A stretch of DNA of 64,000 nt from Frigoribacterium sp. CFBP 13712 (GCF_014842255.1 NZ_JACYVH010000002.1:234519-298518); one strand, 5' to 3'. Counted from the first letter of the stretch, positions 54,453 through 63,220 are shown. Notes: generated by a model not told the origin, from the letters alone. Made by a program: numbers and translations.

Positions 54453-55259
54453 ATGACCGCCCCGCCCACGAGACCCTCGTCGATCGCCGAACTGCGTCGG
54501 GTCGCCCAGCCGCCCGAGGTCCGCAGCAGGGCGAACGCCGAGCACTGGACGGCGTCGCTCTACCTCCGCGACCTGTCGCCGTACCTCACCTGGATGCTGC
54601 TCAAGACGAGCGTCACGGCGAACGGCGTCACCGGGCTCATGATCCTCACCGGGTGGGCCACCGCCGCCGCCCTCCTCGTCCCCGGGGTCGGGGGCGCCGC
54701 TCTGGCGCTCGTGCTCGGGCAGCTGCAGATGCTGATCGACTGCAGCGACGGCGAGGTCGCCCGCTGGCGGCGGACCAGCTCGCCCGCGGGTGTGTTCCTC
54801 GACAAGGTGGGCCATTACTCCACCGAGGCCCTCATCCCCGTCGCCCTCGGCATCCGCGCGGCCGGGTACCCCTTCGACGCTCCCGGCGACTACCTGTGGA
54901 CCACGCTCGGCTTCGCTCTGGCCCTCGTCATCGTGCTGAACAAGGCGCTGAACGACATGGTGCACGTCGCACGGGCCCACGCCGGCCTGACCCGACTCGA
55001 AGACAAACGGGGTGGGGTGAGCGCGCCCAGCAGCCGCCTCCTCTCGCGCCTGCGCGGCGCCGCCCGCTTCCTGCCGTTCCATCGTCTGTACCACTCCGTC
55101 GAGCTGACCATCCTCGCCTTCGCGGTGTCACTCGTCGGATTGGTCGTCGGCCAGCCGATCGCCGACCGTGTGCTCCTCTCGGTGCTCGTGCCGCTGGCTC
55201 TGCTCGCCCTCGTCGGGCACTTCGTCGCGATCATGGCGTCGAAGCGGGTGCGCTCCTGA
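54453..55259 (+). CDS. CDP-alcohol phosphatidyltransferase family protein
   Basis: A 268-residue membrane enzyme that transfers a phosphoalcohol from a CDP-alcohol. The family motif DG-AR-G-D is present as DCSDGEVARWRRTSSPAG followed by VFLDKVGH: the first three aspartates are kept, but the last is His. About five transmembrane helices are visible. It starts eight bases after the first glycosyltransferase and its TGA overlaps the CTG proposed as the start of the second. The alcohol is unknown; glycerol, ribitol, choline or inositol types are possible. A wall-polymer role is inferred from context. Confidence 0.85.
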   Translation: MTAPPTRPSSIAELRRVAQPPEVRSRANAEHWTASLYLRDLSPYLTWMLLKTSVTANGVTGLMILTGWATAAALLVPGVGGAALALVLGQLQMLIDCSDGEVARWRRTSSPAGVFLDKVGHYSTEALIPVALGIRAAGYPFDAPGDYLWTTLGFALALVIVLNKALNDMVHVARAHAGLTRLEDKRGGVSAPSSRLLSRLRGAARFLPFHRLYHSVELTILAFAVSLVGLVVGQPIADRVLLSVLVPLALLALVGHFVAIMASKRVRS

Positions 55260-56134
55260 CCGGGTCCGGGCTGCCGCGCATCGGGGTCGTCAGCCTCACG
55301 CAGGGGAGGCGCCCGGCCGAGCTCGAGGCGGGTCTGGCGAGTCTGCTCGCTCAGGAGGGCGTCGAGCTCGACATCGTCTGCGTCGGCAACGGGAGCGGCC
55401 CCGGCGATGTCCCGTCGGGCGTGCGCACCCTCGAGCTGGGCGACAACGTGGGCATCCCCGCGGGTCGGAACCGCGGCGCCGATGTCGTGACCGGCGAGTA
55501 CGTGTTCTTCCTCGACGACGACGCGTCGTTGCCGTCGACCCGCTTCCTGGCCGACGCGGTCGCGATCCTCGAAAGTGATCGGGGCATCGGCCTGCTGCAG
55601 CCCCGGGTGATGGACGCCCAGGGGGCGGCCAACCCCCGCCGGTGGATCCCGCGACTGCGGAAGGGCGATCCCCGCACCTCGGGCGACGTCTTCTCGGTCT
55701 GGGAGGGCGCGACGCTCCTGCCCCGCGACGTCTTCGACGCCTGCGACGGATGGGGAGAGCCCTACTTCTACGCGCACGAGGGCATCGAGCTCGCCTGGAG
55801 GGTCTGGGCCCAGGGGCGCCGAGCGCACTACGAGGGTGGTCTCGTTGCCCATCACCCCGCCATCGACCCGACCCGTCATGGCGAGTACTACCGTCTGAAC
55901 GCCCGCAACCGGGTCTGGCTCGCCAAGCGCAACCTGCCGTGGCCCCTCGTCCCCGTCTACGTGGCGTCGTGGACGGCCGTCCAGCTGCTGCGCTGGGGAC
56001 GGACGCCGTCGAAGCTGAGGCCGTGGTTCGCCGGCTGGGCCGAGGGATGGCGCAGCCGCCCCGGCGGCCGTCGGTCCATCGGTTGGGTAACGGTCGGGCG
56101 CATGACGAGGGCTGGTCGACCGCCGGTCATCTAG
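55256..56134 (+). CDS. Family 2 glycosyltransferase with a CTG start
   Basis: A 292-residue GT2 enzyme beginning about seven residues before IGVVSLTQGRR. The DxD motif is in FFLDDDASLP near residue 88, and the acceptor-side region reads FYAHEGIELAWRVWAQGRR. No ATG, GTG or TTG lies in frame between the preceding gene and the nucleotide-binding fold. The only candidate is CTG at 55256-55258, which overlaps the previous stop as CTGA, just like the ATGA and GTGA overlaps elsewhere in the window. Translation by coupling is inferred. Confidence 0.8.
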   Translation: MTGSGLPRIGVVSLTQGRRPAELEAGLASLLAQEGVELDIVCVGNGSGPGDVPSGVRTLELGDNVGIPAGRNRGADVVTGEYVFFLDDDASLPSTRFLADAVAILESDRGIGLLQPRVMDAQGAANPRRWIPRLRKGDPRTSGDVFSVWEGATLLPRDVFDACDGWGEPYFYAHEGIELAWRVWAQGRRAHYEGGLVAHHPAIDPTRHGEYYRLNARNRVWLAKRNLPWPLVPVYVASWTAVQLLRWGRTPSKLRPWFAGWAEGWRSRPGGRRSIGWVTVGRMTRAGRPPVI

Positions 56135-56189
56135 CCTGGAACGATGGCGGAGGCGTTCCGCCGTCGCCCCTCGAACGGAGATCGACCCT

Positions 56190-57473
56190 GTGGCATTGAC
56201 CCGTGACCTCACGCTCGCCTGGAGTCTCGTCGGTCGACTCGCGAAGTCCCGTCGCAGCCGCCGAGCACTCGACCGGACCGACGCAGCAGGGCGGGCCCCG
56301 CTCGACGGCACGGTGCGGGTGGCCGTCTACTTCGCCGACACGTCCGTGAACATGTACCAGATCCGCCAGTGGTACGGCCCCCTGGCGCGTCTGAACGAGC
56401 GCTATCCCGTCGCCATCGTGGCGCGGTCTCCCGGTGCCACGGTCGAGCTGCTCGCCGAGTCGCCGGTGCCCGTGGTCTACGCCCGTCAGGTCGCCGACCT
56501 CGAGACGTTCGTCGCCTCCCAGCCCCTCGCGCTCACGCTCTACGTGAACCAGAACGCGAAGAACTTCCAGATGATGCGCTACGGCCGCATGTGGCACGTC
56601 TTCGTGAATCACGGCGAGAGCGACAAGATGTACATGACGACGAACCAGTTCAAGGCCTACGACTACGCCTTCGTCGCCGGCGACGCCGCACTCGACCGGC
56701 TCTCCGCCAAACTCTGGGACTACGACCTCGAGAAGCGCGCCGTGCCGATCGGCCGCCCCCAGGCCGACCACGTGGCCGGTGTCGTGCCGTTCGAGGCCGA
56801 CGGCAAGACCGTCGTGCTGTACGCCCCGACCTGGGAGGGCGATCGGTCGTCGGCCGCTTACGGCTCGATCGCATCGCACGGCGTGGCCCTCGTGTCGGCG
56901 CTGATCTCGACCGGCCGTCATCGGATCGTCTACCGACCGCACCCTCGGAGCGGAGTGGTCGACCGCGACTACCGGCGGGCGCACGAGACCATCGTGAAGG
57001 CGATCGCCGCCGCGAACCTCGCCGATCCATCGGCGCAGCACGTCTACGATTCGGGGTCCGAGCTCGGCTGGCAGCTCGTCGTGGCCGACGTCGCCATCAC
57101 CGACATCTCGGCCATGGTGTACGACCGGCTGGCGACCGGCAAGCCCCTCGTCGTGACGCGCCCCGTGTCGCCCGAGGCGGACGTCGACGAGCGAGGGTAT
57201 CTCGGCGATGCGGAATGGCTCACGGCGGCCGGTGCCGGCGATGTCGCCGAGCTCGTCGATCGCGTGCAGGCGGATCCGGAGGCGCGGGGCAGGCTGGACC
57301 ACTGGGTCACGCATCACTTCGGTGACACGACGCCCGGCATGGCGACGCAGCGATTCGAGGCCGCGGTCGCCCGCCTCGTCGCGCTGCGGGACGAGTACGC
57401 GGCGACGCATCCCGTCGACGCCGACTCCGTCCGCCCCGCGCAGGACGACTCTGACGGCGACATCGACTCCTGA
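56190..57473 (+). CDS. CDP-glycerol glycerophosphotransferase family protein (TagB/TagF-like)
   Basis: A 427-residue peripheral membrane enzyme of the group that builds poly(glycerol phosphate) or similar wall polymers from CDP-glycerol. Conserved parts are FVNHGESDK (catalytic His), LYAPTWEGDRSS, YRPHPRSG and the donor-binding ADVAITDISAMVYDRL. The first 30 residues are basic. The GTG has CGGAG upstream. A TAGCCT box at the end of the previous gene could give it its own promoter with a ~50-base leader. Confidence 0.88.
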   Translation: MALTRDLTLAWSLVGRLAKSRRSRRALDRTDAAGRAPLDGTVRVAVYFADTSVNMYQIRQWYGPLARLNERYPVAIVARSPGATVELLAESPVPVVYARQVADLETFVASQPLALTLYVNQNAKNFQMMRYGRMWHVFVNHGESDKMYMTTNQFKAYDYAFVAGDAALDRLSAKLWDYDLEKRAVPIGRPQADHVAGVVPFEADGKTVVLYAPTWEGDRSSAAYGSIASHGVALVSALISTGRHRIVYRPHPRSGVVDRDYRRAHETIVKAIAAANLADPSAQHVYDSGSELGWQLVVADVAITDISAMVYDRLATGKPLVVTRPVSPEADVDERGYLGDAEWLTAAGAGDVAELVDRVQADPEARGRLDHWVTHHFGDTTPGMATQRFEAAVARLVALRDEYAATHPVDADSVRPAQDDSDGDIDS

Positions 57474-57570
57474 TCACGGGAACGAGTCGCCAGGCACCAG
57501 GCGCCTGTGGATGAATGCGTGATGTATTCAGCATCTGGATAGAGATCGCTGCATCGCGTATCCATGAGGT

Positions 57571-57876
57571 ATGCCTGAGCCGACGTCGACCGCCGCCCGC
57601 ATCTTCGGAGACCGAGTCCGGGAGGAACGCCAGAGGCTGGGGCTCACTCAGGACGAGTTGGCGCACCTGGCGGGAATGAACGTCTCGAACTACGGCAAGA
57701 TCGAGCGCGGGATCGGCAACCCCGTGCTCCACACGATCGTGAGACTGGCCGTCGTGGTCGGTGTCGACCCTTCGGTGCTGGTCACCGGGATGACCGCGGA
57801 GCACCTCCCGCCCGTGCTCGAGACCTTCACGGCTGCCGACTACGTGAAGGAGCGCACCGCGCGGCGGACGAGCTGA
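57571..57876 (+). CDS. XRE-family DNA-binding regulator
   Basis: A 101-residue protein with one helix-turn-helix (FGDRVREERQRLGLTQDELA, then MNVSNYGKIERG) in residues 10-70 and a short tail. It looks like a stand-alone Cro/CI-type repressor. The 97 bases before it are AT-richer than the surroundings and contain GGATA...TATCC (57536-57562), which could be an operator. It is convergent with the next unknown gene, 15 bases away. Confidence 0.88.
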   Translation: MPEPTSTAARIFGDRVREERQRLGLTQDELAHLAGMNVSNYGKIERGIGNPVLHTIVRLAVVVGVDPSVLVTGMTAEHLPPVLETFTAADYVKERTARRTS

Positions 57877-57891
57877 ACCCGGGGTCGGCGA

Positions 57892-58173
57892 TCAGAAGCT
57901 GAACCGCCAGAGGAACTCCTCTCGCGTCGGCCGGAACCAGCGGACCACCGCGATGGAGTTCTGCGTGAGCTCGGAGGCGATGACGCTGACCGACAGGGCG
58001 TCGCCGGGGTCGAGCCTGTTCGTGGCGACGGGGACGAGCAACCCGCACCCGAGGAGGGTGACCCTGATGCCGAGGACGGGCTCGTCCGCCACATTGACCA
58101 GACGATGGACCCTGGGGGCCTTCGACCGATCGACGTGGAAGGGGACTGCGTAGGCGGTGGCTGTACTGGTCAT
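57892..58173 (-). CDS. Unknown 93-residue protein
   Basis: A small, probably beta-rich soluble protein (NVADEPVLGIRVTLLGCGLL and SVSVIASELTQNSIAVVRWF) with no signal peptide or membrane segment. No family was recognised. The ATG at 58173 has GTGGGG upstream. The frame is well kept with codon use like that of its neighbours. It may be paired with the XRE regulator, but nothing in the sequence shows this directly. Confidence 0.65.
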   Translation of the reverse strand: MTSTATAYAVPFHVDRSKAPRVHRLVNVADEPVLGIRVTLLGCGLLVPVATNRLDPGDALSVSVIASELTQNSIAVVRWFRPTREEFLWRFSF

Positions 58174-58291
58174 GGCCCCACGGTAAGGAGCGCGACCGAC
58201 GTCAGCCCCTCCAGCCTGTGGACGGCGTCCTCCTGTGGAGGGTCGCGATGGGCCAGCGGCGAGATGACGGGAGCGGACGGCCCCGGGGGTC

Positions 58292-59077
58292 TCAGGCGTC
58301 GAGGTCTGCTGCGAAGAACTGCGGTGCGGGGCCGAAGGCGTCGCGCGCGCTCATCACGACCTTCCGTCCGAGGAGGTGGTTGCCCGTGCCGCCCACCACG
58401 GCGCCGATGCCGAACGGGACGGCCCGCCCGATCACCGTGGCGGTCTGCGATGCGGCGAACCGACGGACGAACGACTTGCGGACCGAGTCGGTGAGACCGC
58501 TGATGGCGGCCTTGGGCAGCTTCTGCGTGACGAGCTCGCCCCAGAAGGCGGATCGCGCCGGCGCCGTCCCGAGGGCCTCGCCGGCGAACTGACGGACCAG
58601 GCTCGCCCCGGGAGCCCCCATCATCATCGCCATGACGAGGGCACGGGCTCGGTCGGGATCGGTGATGGCGATGCCGTGCACCTCGGTGACCGACTGGGCG
58701 AAGAGGGCGCTGGCTTCGAGGAACCCCGCGGTCTCGACACCCGACAACGCCAACGAGACGCCCCAACCGACACCCGGGATGACGGCGCTCGCGCCCACCG
58801 CGGCGCCACCGGTCGTGACGGCGGTCAGGTACTCGCGCTCGAGGATCCGGATGAGCTTCTCGGGGGTCGCCTTCTTGTGACGACGACGCAGTGTCCGGAC
58901 GTGCCGTACGACGACGGGTCGCTGGATGGCCAGGAGACGATCGAGGCGCTGGAGCCACGGCGACTCGGCGAACACCTCGCCGGATTCGTCACGACCCGAC
59001 TCGACCTCCGTCCCCTGGGCGGGGACGACGGGGACGACGGGGGTCACGGGGGACGAGGGATCGTGCTTCGGGCGCAT
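58292..59077 (-). CDS. EcsC-family protein
   Basis: A 261-residue protein with the EcsC domain in the C-terminal two thirds (TTGGAAVGASAVIPGVGWGV, then ETAGFLEASALFAQS). Two glycine/alanine-rich hydrophobic stretches may associate with the membrane. EcsC is linked to ABC exporter systems in Bacillus, but its role is unknown. The ATG starts ten bases after the end of the ABC ATPase gene, so it is probably the last gene of the exporter operon. Confidence 0.85.
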   Translation of the reverse strand: MRPKHDPSSPVTPVVPVVPAQGTEVESGRDESGEVFAESPWLQRLDRLLAIQRPVVVRHVRTLRRRHKKATPEKLIRILEREYLTAVTTGGAAVGASAVIPGVGWGVSLALSGVETAGFLEASALFAQSVTEVHGIAITDPDRARALVMAMMMGAPGASLVRQFAGEALGTAPARSAFWGELVTQKLPKAAISGLTDSVRKSFVRRFAASQTATVIGRAVPFGIGAVVGGTGNHLLGRKVVMSARDAFGPAPQFFAADLDA

Positions 59078-59086
59078 CGCTCGACC

Positions 59087-59863
59087 TTACGCCGCGGGCC
59101 GGGGAGGATGATCCGAGTTGTAGCGGGACAGTGCTTCGGCGAGTGGGCCGTCGAAGACCAGTGCGCCCTTGTCGAGATACAGCCCGCGGGTGCAGAACCG
59201 CGTGAGGTCGCGCTCGTTGTGCGAGACGAGGAAGAGCGTCCGCCCGGCGGCCAGCATCTCCTCGATGCGGCGGTAGCACTTCTCGCGGAAGGCCTTGTCT
59301 CCGACGGCGAGCACCTCGTCGACGAGGATGACGGGCTCCTCGAGTCGGGAGATGACCGCGAAGGCGATGCGTACCTTCATGCCGCTCGACAGGTGCTTGT
59401 AGGGCGTGTCGACGAAGGCGGCGATCTCGGCGAAGTCGATGATCTCGTCGAACCGCGCGTCGATCTCCGCACGTGTCATGCCGTGCAGCCCGGCCGTCAG
59501 GTAGACGTTGTCGCGCACCGTCAGGTCGGCGACGAAGCCTCCGGTGATCTCGATCAGGGGTGCGACCCCGCCCTCGACCGCGACCGTCCCCGTGTCGGGC
59601 AGGATGACTTCGGCGACCAGCTTCAGGAGGGTCGACTTGCCTTGGCCGTTCCGGCCCACGACACCGATGGCCTCGCCGGCGTGCACGTCGAAGGAGACGT
59701 CTCTCAGAGCCCAGAACTCGCCGGGACGGGAGCGGCGGCTGCTGTCGGCGAACAGGTCCTTGAAGGAGCGACGACCGCGGCGGTTGCGCCGGAATCGTAT
59801 TCCGACTCCCTCGACGCGGATGACGGGATCGCCGGGCTGTCGAGTCGCGCTGGGGGCGGGCAT
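59087..59863 (-). CDS. Polysaccharide/teichoic acid ABC exporter ATPase (TagH/Wzt-like)
   Basis: A 258-residue ATPase of the O-antigen/teichoic acid export group. Walker A is GRNGQGKST, the signature region HLSSGMKVRIAFAV and Walker B VILVDEVLAVGD. The N-terminus has the group's extension with RFRRNRRGRRSFKDL before the core. No C-terminal carbohydrate-binding domain is present. The ATG has AGGAG upstream and lies one base after the permease stop. It drives export of a polymer made by the cluster. Confidence 0.92.
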   Translation of the reverse strand: MPAPSATRQPGDPVIRVEGVGIRFRRNRRGRRSFKDLFADSSRRSRPGEFWALRDVSFDVHAGEAIGVVGRNGQGKSTLLKLVAEVILPDTGTVAVEGGVAPLIEITGGFVADLTVRDNVYLTAGLHGMTRAEIDARFDEIIDFAEIAAFVDTPYKHLSSGMKVRIAFAVISRLEEPVILVDEVLAVGDKAFREKCYRRIEEMLAAGRTLFLVSHNERDLTRFCTRGLYLDKGALVFDGPLAEALSRYNSDHPPRPAA

Positions 59864-59864
59864 G

Positions 59865-60662
59865 TCAGATCTCCTTCAGGACTGCGCGCTCGCTCGCCCG
59901 GAAGACGACCAGGCCGATGCCGAGGATGAGGATGCTCATGCCGGCCCCGACGAGCACCTCGAGCAGGTCCAGCTGGTCGGGGAAGAACGCCGCGCGGTAC
60001 AAGCCGAATATGCCGCTCAGCGGGTTGAAGGCCGCGAGGAGGTGGAGGCTCTCGGGGAGGTTCTGAGTCCCGTAGATGATCGGCGAGGCGTAGAAGAGGA
60101 ACCGGAGTGCGAGTTTCGTGGCCCTCTCGAGATCGCGGAAGAAGACCACGAGCGGGGCGACGATGAGGCCGACACCGGTGACCAGGATCGCCTGCATCAC
60201 GATGGCCAGGGGGAAGTAGACCACCTGCCAGTGCAGCTCGGCCTTGGCCACGATGGCGAACAGCGCGAGGACCGGCAGGCTCAGGAGGAACTCGATGCCC
60301 TTGGAGGCGACGAGCCTGTTCACCCAGATGGTGCGAGGGATCTTGGTCGATCGGACGAGCTTGGACTCGCGGATGAACGCCCTCGTGCTGTCGGAGACCG
60401 CTCCGTTGAACCACATCCAGGCCAGGAGTCCGCTGAGCAGGAAGACGATGTAGGGGTCTTCTCCGACGTCGCGCTCGAAGACGACCGTGAAGACGAAGAA
60501 GTAGATGCCGGCCATGACCAGCGGATCGAGGATCGACCAGATGTAACCGAGAGCCGAGGTGGAGTAGCGGACACGGAGGTCGCGGGTGGTCAAGAGCCAC
60601 AACGTCTGCCGGTACCGCGTGAAGGCGCTGCGCGGCGGACGTTCGATCATGGCTTGGCTCAC
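59865..60662 (-). CDS. Polysaccharide/teichoic acid ABC exporter permease (TagG/Wzm-like)
   Basis: A 265-residue ABC-2 permease with six transmembrane helices. Typical features are YSTSALGYIWSILDP early in the protein and NPLSGIFGLYRAAFF before the last helix. It pairs with the downstream ATPase to move lipid-linked polymer across the membrane. The GTG has AAGGA upstream; an ATG four codons later is possible. It follows the cytidylyltransferase gene by 45 bases on the same strand. Confidence 0.92.
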   Translation of the reverse strand: MSQAMIERPPRSAFTRYRQTLWLLTTRDLRVRYSTSALGYIWSILDPLVMAGIYFFVFTVVFERDVGEDPYIVFLLSGLLAWMWFNGAVSDSTRAFIRESKLVRSTKIPRTIWVNRLVASKGIEFLLSLPVLALFAIVAKAELHWQVVYFPLAIVMQAILVTGVGLIVAPLVVFFRDLERATKLALRFLFYASPIIYGTQNLPESLHLLAAFNPLSGIFGLYRAAFFPDQLDLLEVLVGAGMSILILGIGLVVFRASERAVLKEI

Positions 60663-60707
60663 GGGTGTCCTTCGTCGATCAGGACACCGACCTCAGACCT
60701 GCGTCGA

Positions 60708-61421
60708 TCAGACGAAGAGGTTCGCGCGCTCCAGGTCTTCGGCGAAGTCGACCTCGACGGCGTAGAGGTCGGAGATGTCCACGGGCTCAAAGAGTAGCCC
60801 GTCCTGCTCGATCGCCAGTTCGATGCCACGCTCGAAGTAGTCCTGGTTGTCGACCTTGTTCAGCTGACGCATCAGGACGGCCTTGTCGGCGCGGGAGACG
60901 TAGTTGATCCCGACTGCCTCGCCGAGACCGCCGACGACCTGCTTGGAGAGCTGGGCGATGAAGCCCTCGGCGTCGGTCGTGTACTTGACCTCCTCGTCGG
61001 AGACCTTCGAGGTGTTGACGGTGACGAACGACTGATCGGCGCGGACCTGGCGTGCGGCGCGGCGGAGCGCCTCGGGGTCGAAGACGACGTCGCCGTTCAT
61101 CCAGAGGACACCGCCGGAGGCGCTGGCCCGGAGGGCGCGCAGCAGGCTCTTGGACGTGTTGGTCTGGTCGTACTGCTCGTTGTAGACGAACGCGGCCGAG
61201 GGGAACGCCTCGACGATGTGCTCGAACTTGTAGCCGACGACGACGGTGATCCGTGCTTCGGGGCCGAAGGCCTCGTGGATGTTGTCGAACTGCTGACGCA
61301 TGATGGTGCGGCCGTCGTTGAGTTCCGTGAGCGCCTTGGGCAGCGAACGGCCGAGGCGGCTTCCGAGGCCGGCGGCCAGGATGACGACCTGCTGGGGTGC
61401 TGTCGAGTCGGTTCTGCTCAC
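60708..61421 (-). CDS. LicC-type sugar/alcohol-phosphate nucleotidyltransferase
   Basis: A 237-residue NTP-transferase. The nucleotide loop VVILAAGLGSRLGRSLPKAL is complete, with WMNGDVVFD as the metal-binding Asp motif. The closest known group is the CTP:phosphocholine cytidylyltransferase LicC and relatives that make CDP-alcohols or NDP-sugars. A CDP-alcohol product would feed the CDP-alcohol transferase or the glycerophosphotransferase of the same cluster; this is inferred. The GTG has GAGGAGA seven bases upstream. It heads the export operon. Confidence 0.85.
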   Translation of the reverse strand: MSRTDSTAPQQVVILAAGLGSRLGRSLPKALTELNDGRTIMRQQFDNIHEAFGPEARITVVVGYKFEHIVEAFPSAAFVYNEQYDQTNTSKSLLRALRASASGGVLWMNGDVVFDPEALRRAARQVRADQSFVTVNTSKVSDEEVKYTTDAEGFIAQLSKQVVGGLGEAVGINYVSRADKAVLMRQLNKVDNQDYFERGIELAIEQDGLLFEPVDISDLYAVEVDFAEDLERANLFV

Positions 61422-61570
61422 GTCTTGTCTCCTCACAGGGGCGAGGTCGGGCGAGCCGACTCTCTGGGTGACCCGGCGGAGGATCCCGGCCGTCTCTGGC
61501 TCGGGTCCGTCTCGTGTTCGAGCGGTGTTCACCGCGGGGTCTCGATCTGGACACGTCGTTGTGCCTGGGG

Positions 61571-61576
61571 AGTCTA
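61571..61576 (-). promoter_or_regulatory. Possible -10 box for the exporter operon
   Basis: TAGACT on the minus strand, 149 bases before the cytidylyltransferase GTG. No clear -35 was seen. The rest of the 260-base divergent region shows nothing definite. Confidence 0.35.
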
Positions 61577-61669
61577 TCGCGGGGGGCGCTTCTGGCGGTA
61601 GTGTCCGCACCCTCTTCGTTTCCCATTCGTGATGCGCCCCGGTAGGCCGTGCCGGTCCACGCGCGTTGG

Positions 61670-61675
61670 TACGGT
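61670..61675 (+). promoter_or_regulatory. -10 box for the leaderless ABC ATPase gene
   Basis: TACGGT with six bases to the ATG at 61682. Confidence 0.5.
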
Positions 61676-61681
61676 TGACCG

Positions 61682-63220
61682 ATGGCTGTGACGACGGACG
61701 ACGAACAGGGCGACGAGCGCGCCGACGACTCGCCCCGTTCGGGCGACTCGGACGACGGCCGGACGGACACCACGACGGGGACTGCGATTCAGGGGGACGA
61801 CATGGACGGCGACGGCATCGAGACCGGCCGCGGGGGCGACGAAGCGGTGGCGCCGACGCCGACCGTCCGATCAGGTGGTCGTGCTCCGCGTCGCCCCGCG
61901 ACGCCACGCTCTGCGGCCGATCGCTCCGCCGCCGCGAAGAAGGCGGCCGCGACCCGGGCCGCGAACGCCCGCGCACGGGCCGCCGAGGCGGCCGCCCGCG
62001 CGGCCGCCGAGGAGCTCGCCGCACGCGAGGCTGCAGCCGTTCAGGCGCAGGAGGACGCGACCACCGTCGCGGACGACGACGTCGCCGGTGATGAGGCTGA
62101 GCTCGTCGCCGAGACGGACGAGACCCTGGAGGCCGACAAGGCCACCGACACCGACCAGGACACCGACACCGACGAGGCCACGGACACCGTGGAGGCCACG
62201 GACACCGTGGAGGCCGTCGAGTCCGACGAGACCGTGGAGTCCTCCGAAGGCGACGAGACGACCGCGGTGCGGGCTGACGCCGACGCAGTCGTCGGCACTC
62301 GAGACGAGGCGACCGGGCCCGAGCCCGTCGTCGGCACCCGAGACGAGGCGACCGGGTCCGAGTCCGACGTCGAGAAGGTCGTCGCCGTCGACGGGACCGA
62401 TGCGCAGGAGGCTCCCGTCGTCGACGAGGCGACCCGCGCCTCCTCGGAGGCCGTCGAGGCGCCGGTCGTCCTGTCCATCTCGGGTCTCGTGAAGCGCTAC
62501 GGCGCCACGACCGCCGTCGACGGCATCGATCTCGAGGTGAGAGCGGGCTCGTTCTACGGCATCGTCGGCCCGAACGGTGCCGGCAAGACCACGACCCTGT
62601 CGATCGTCACCGGTCTGCTGCGCCCCGACGAGGGCAGCGTCAGCGTGCTCGGCAGCGACGTCTGGTCCGATCCGGCCGCAGCGAAGCGCGCCCTCGGCGT
62701 GCTGCCCGACAGGCTCCGACTCTTCGACCGTCTGACGGGGGCTCAGCTCCTCTACTACTCGGCGACTCTGCGGGGGCTCGACGGATCGACGGCGCGCAAG
62801 CGCACATCGGACCTCGCAACGGCCTTCGGCCTGCAGGACGCACTCGGACGGCTCGTCAGCGACTACTCGGTCGGCATGACGAAGAAGCTCGCCATCGCGG
62901 CCGCCATCATCCATTCGCCGCGGGTGCTCGTCCTGGACGAGCCCTTCGAGTCGGTCGACCCGGTGTCGGCGCAGACCGTGACCGACGTGCTGCAGCGCTA
63001 CGTGGCGGGCGGGGGCACCGTCGTCCTGTCGAGCCACAGCATGGATCTCGTCGAGCGCATCTGCGACAGCGTCGCCGTCATCGTCGACGGTCACGTGCTG
63101 GCCAGCGGGACGGTCGACGAGGTCCGTGCCGGGCGCTCACTCGAGCAGACGTTCGTCGAACTGGCAGGCGGTCGGGCCGTCACGGAGGGCATGGAATGGT
63201 TGCAGAGCTTCTCCGACTGA
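61682..63220 (+). CDS. ABC-2 exporter ATPase with long charged N-terminal extension
   Basis: A 512-residue protein. The ABC domain covers about residues 262-500, with Walker A GPNGAGKTTT, signature DYSVGMTKKLAIAA and Walker B VLVLDEPFESVD, typical of ABC-2 type exporters. The first 260 residues are low-complexity: an acidic start, an Ala/Arg coiled-coil-like stretch (AAKKAAATRAANARARAAEA), then Asp/Thr/Glu repeats (TDTDQDTDTDEATDTVEATD) and a 13-residue unit VVGTRDEATG in two copies. Codon use is similar throughout and the -10 box fits the ATG, so the extension is likely real. The next gene overlaps by 25 bases. Confidence 0.88.
   Translation: MAVTTDDEQGDERADDSPRSGDSDDGRTDTTTGTAIQGDDMDGDGIETGRGGDEAVAPTPTVRSGGRAPRRPATPRSAADRSAAAKKAAATRAANARARAAEAAARAAAEELAAREAAAVQAQEDATTVADDDVAGDEAELVAETDETLEADKATDTDQDTDTDEATDTVEATDTVEAVESDETVESSEGDETTAVRADADAVVGTRDEATGPEPVVGTRDEATGSESDVEKVVAVDGTDAQEAPVVDEATRASSEAVEAPVVLSISGLVKRYGATTAVDGIDLEVRAGSFYGIVGPNGAGKTTTLSIVTGLLRPDEGSVSVLGSDVWSDPAAAKRALGVLPDRLRLFDRLTGAQLLYYSATLRGLDGSTARKRTSDLATAFGLQDALGRLVSDYSVGMTKKLAIAAAIIHSPRVLVLDEPFESVDPVSAQTVTDVLQRYVAGGGTVVLSSHSMDLVERICDSVAVIVDGHVLASGTVDEVRAGRSLEQTFVELAGGRAVTEGMEWLQSFSD

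Noticed and set aside
61422..61681. Riboswitch or small RNA in the divergent region
   Set aside because: No recognisable conserved structure; only possible promoter boxes could be seen.
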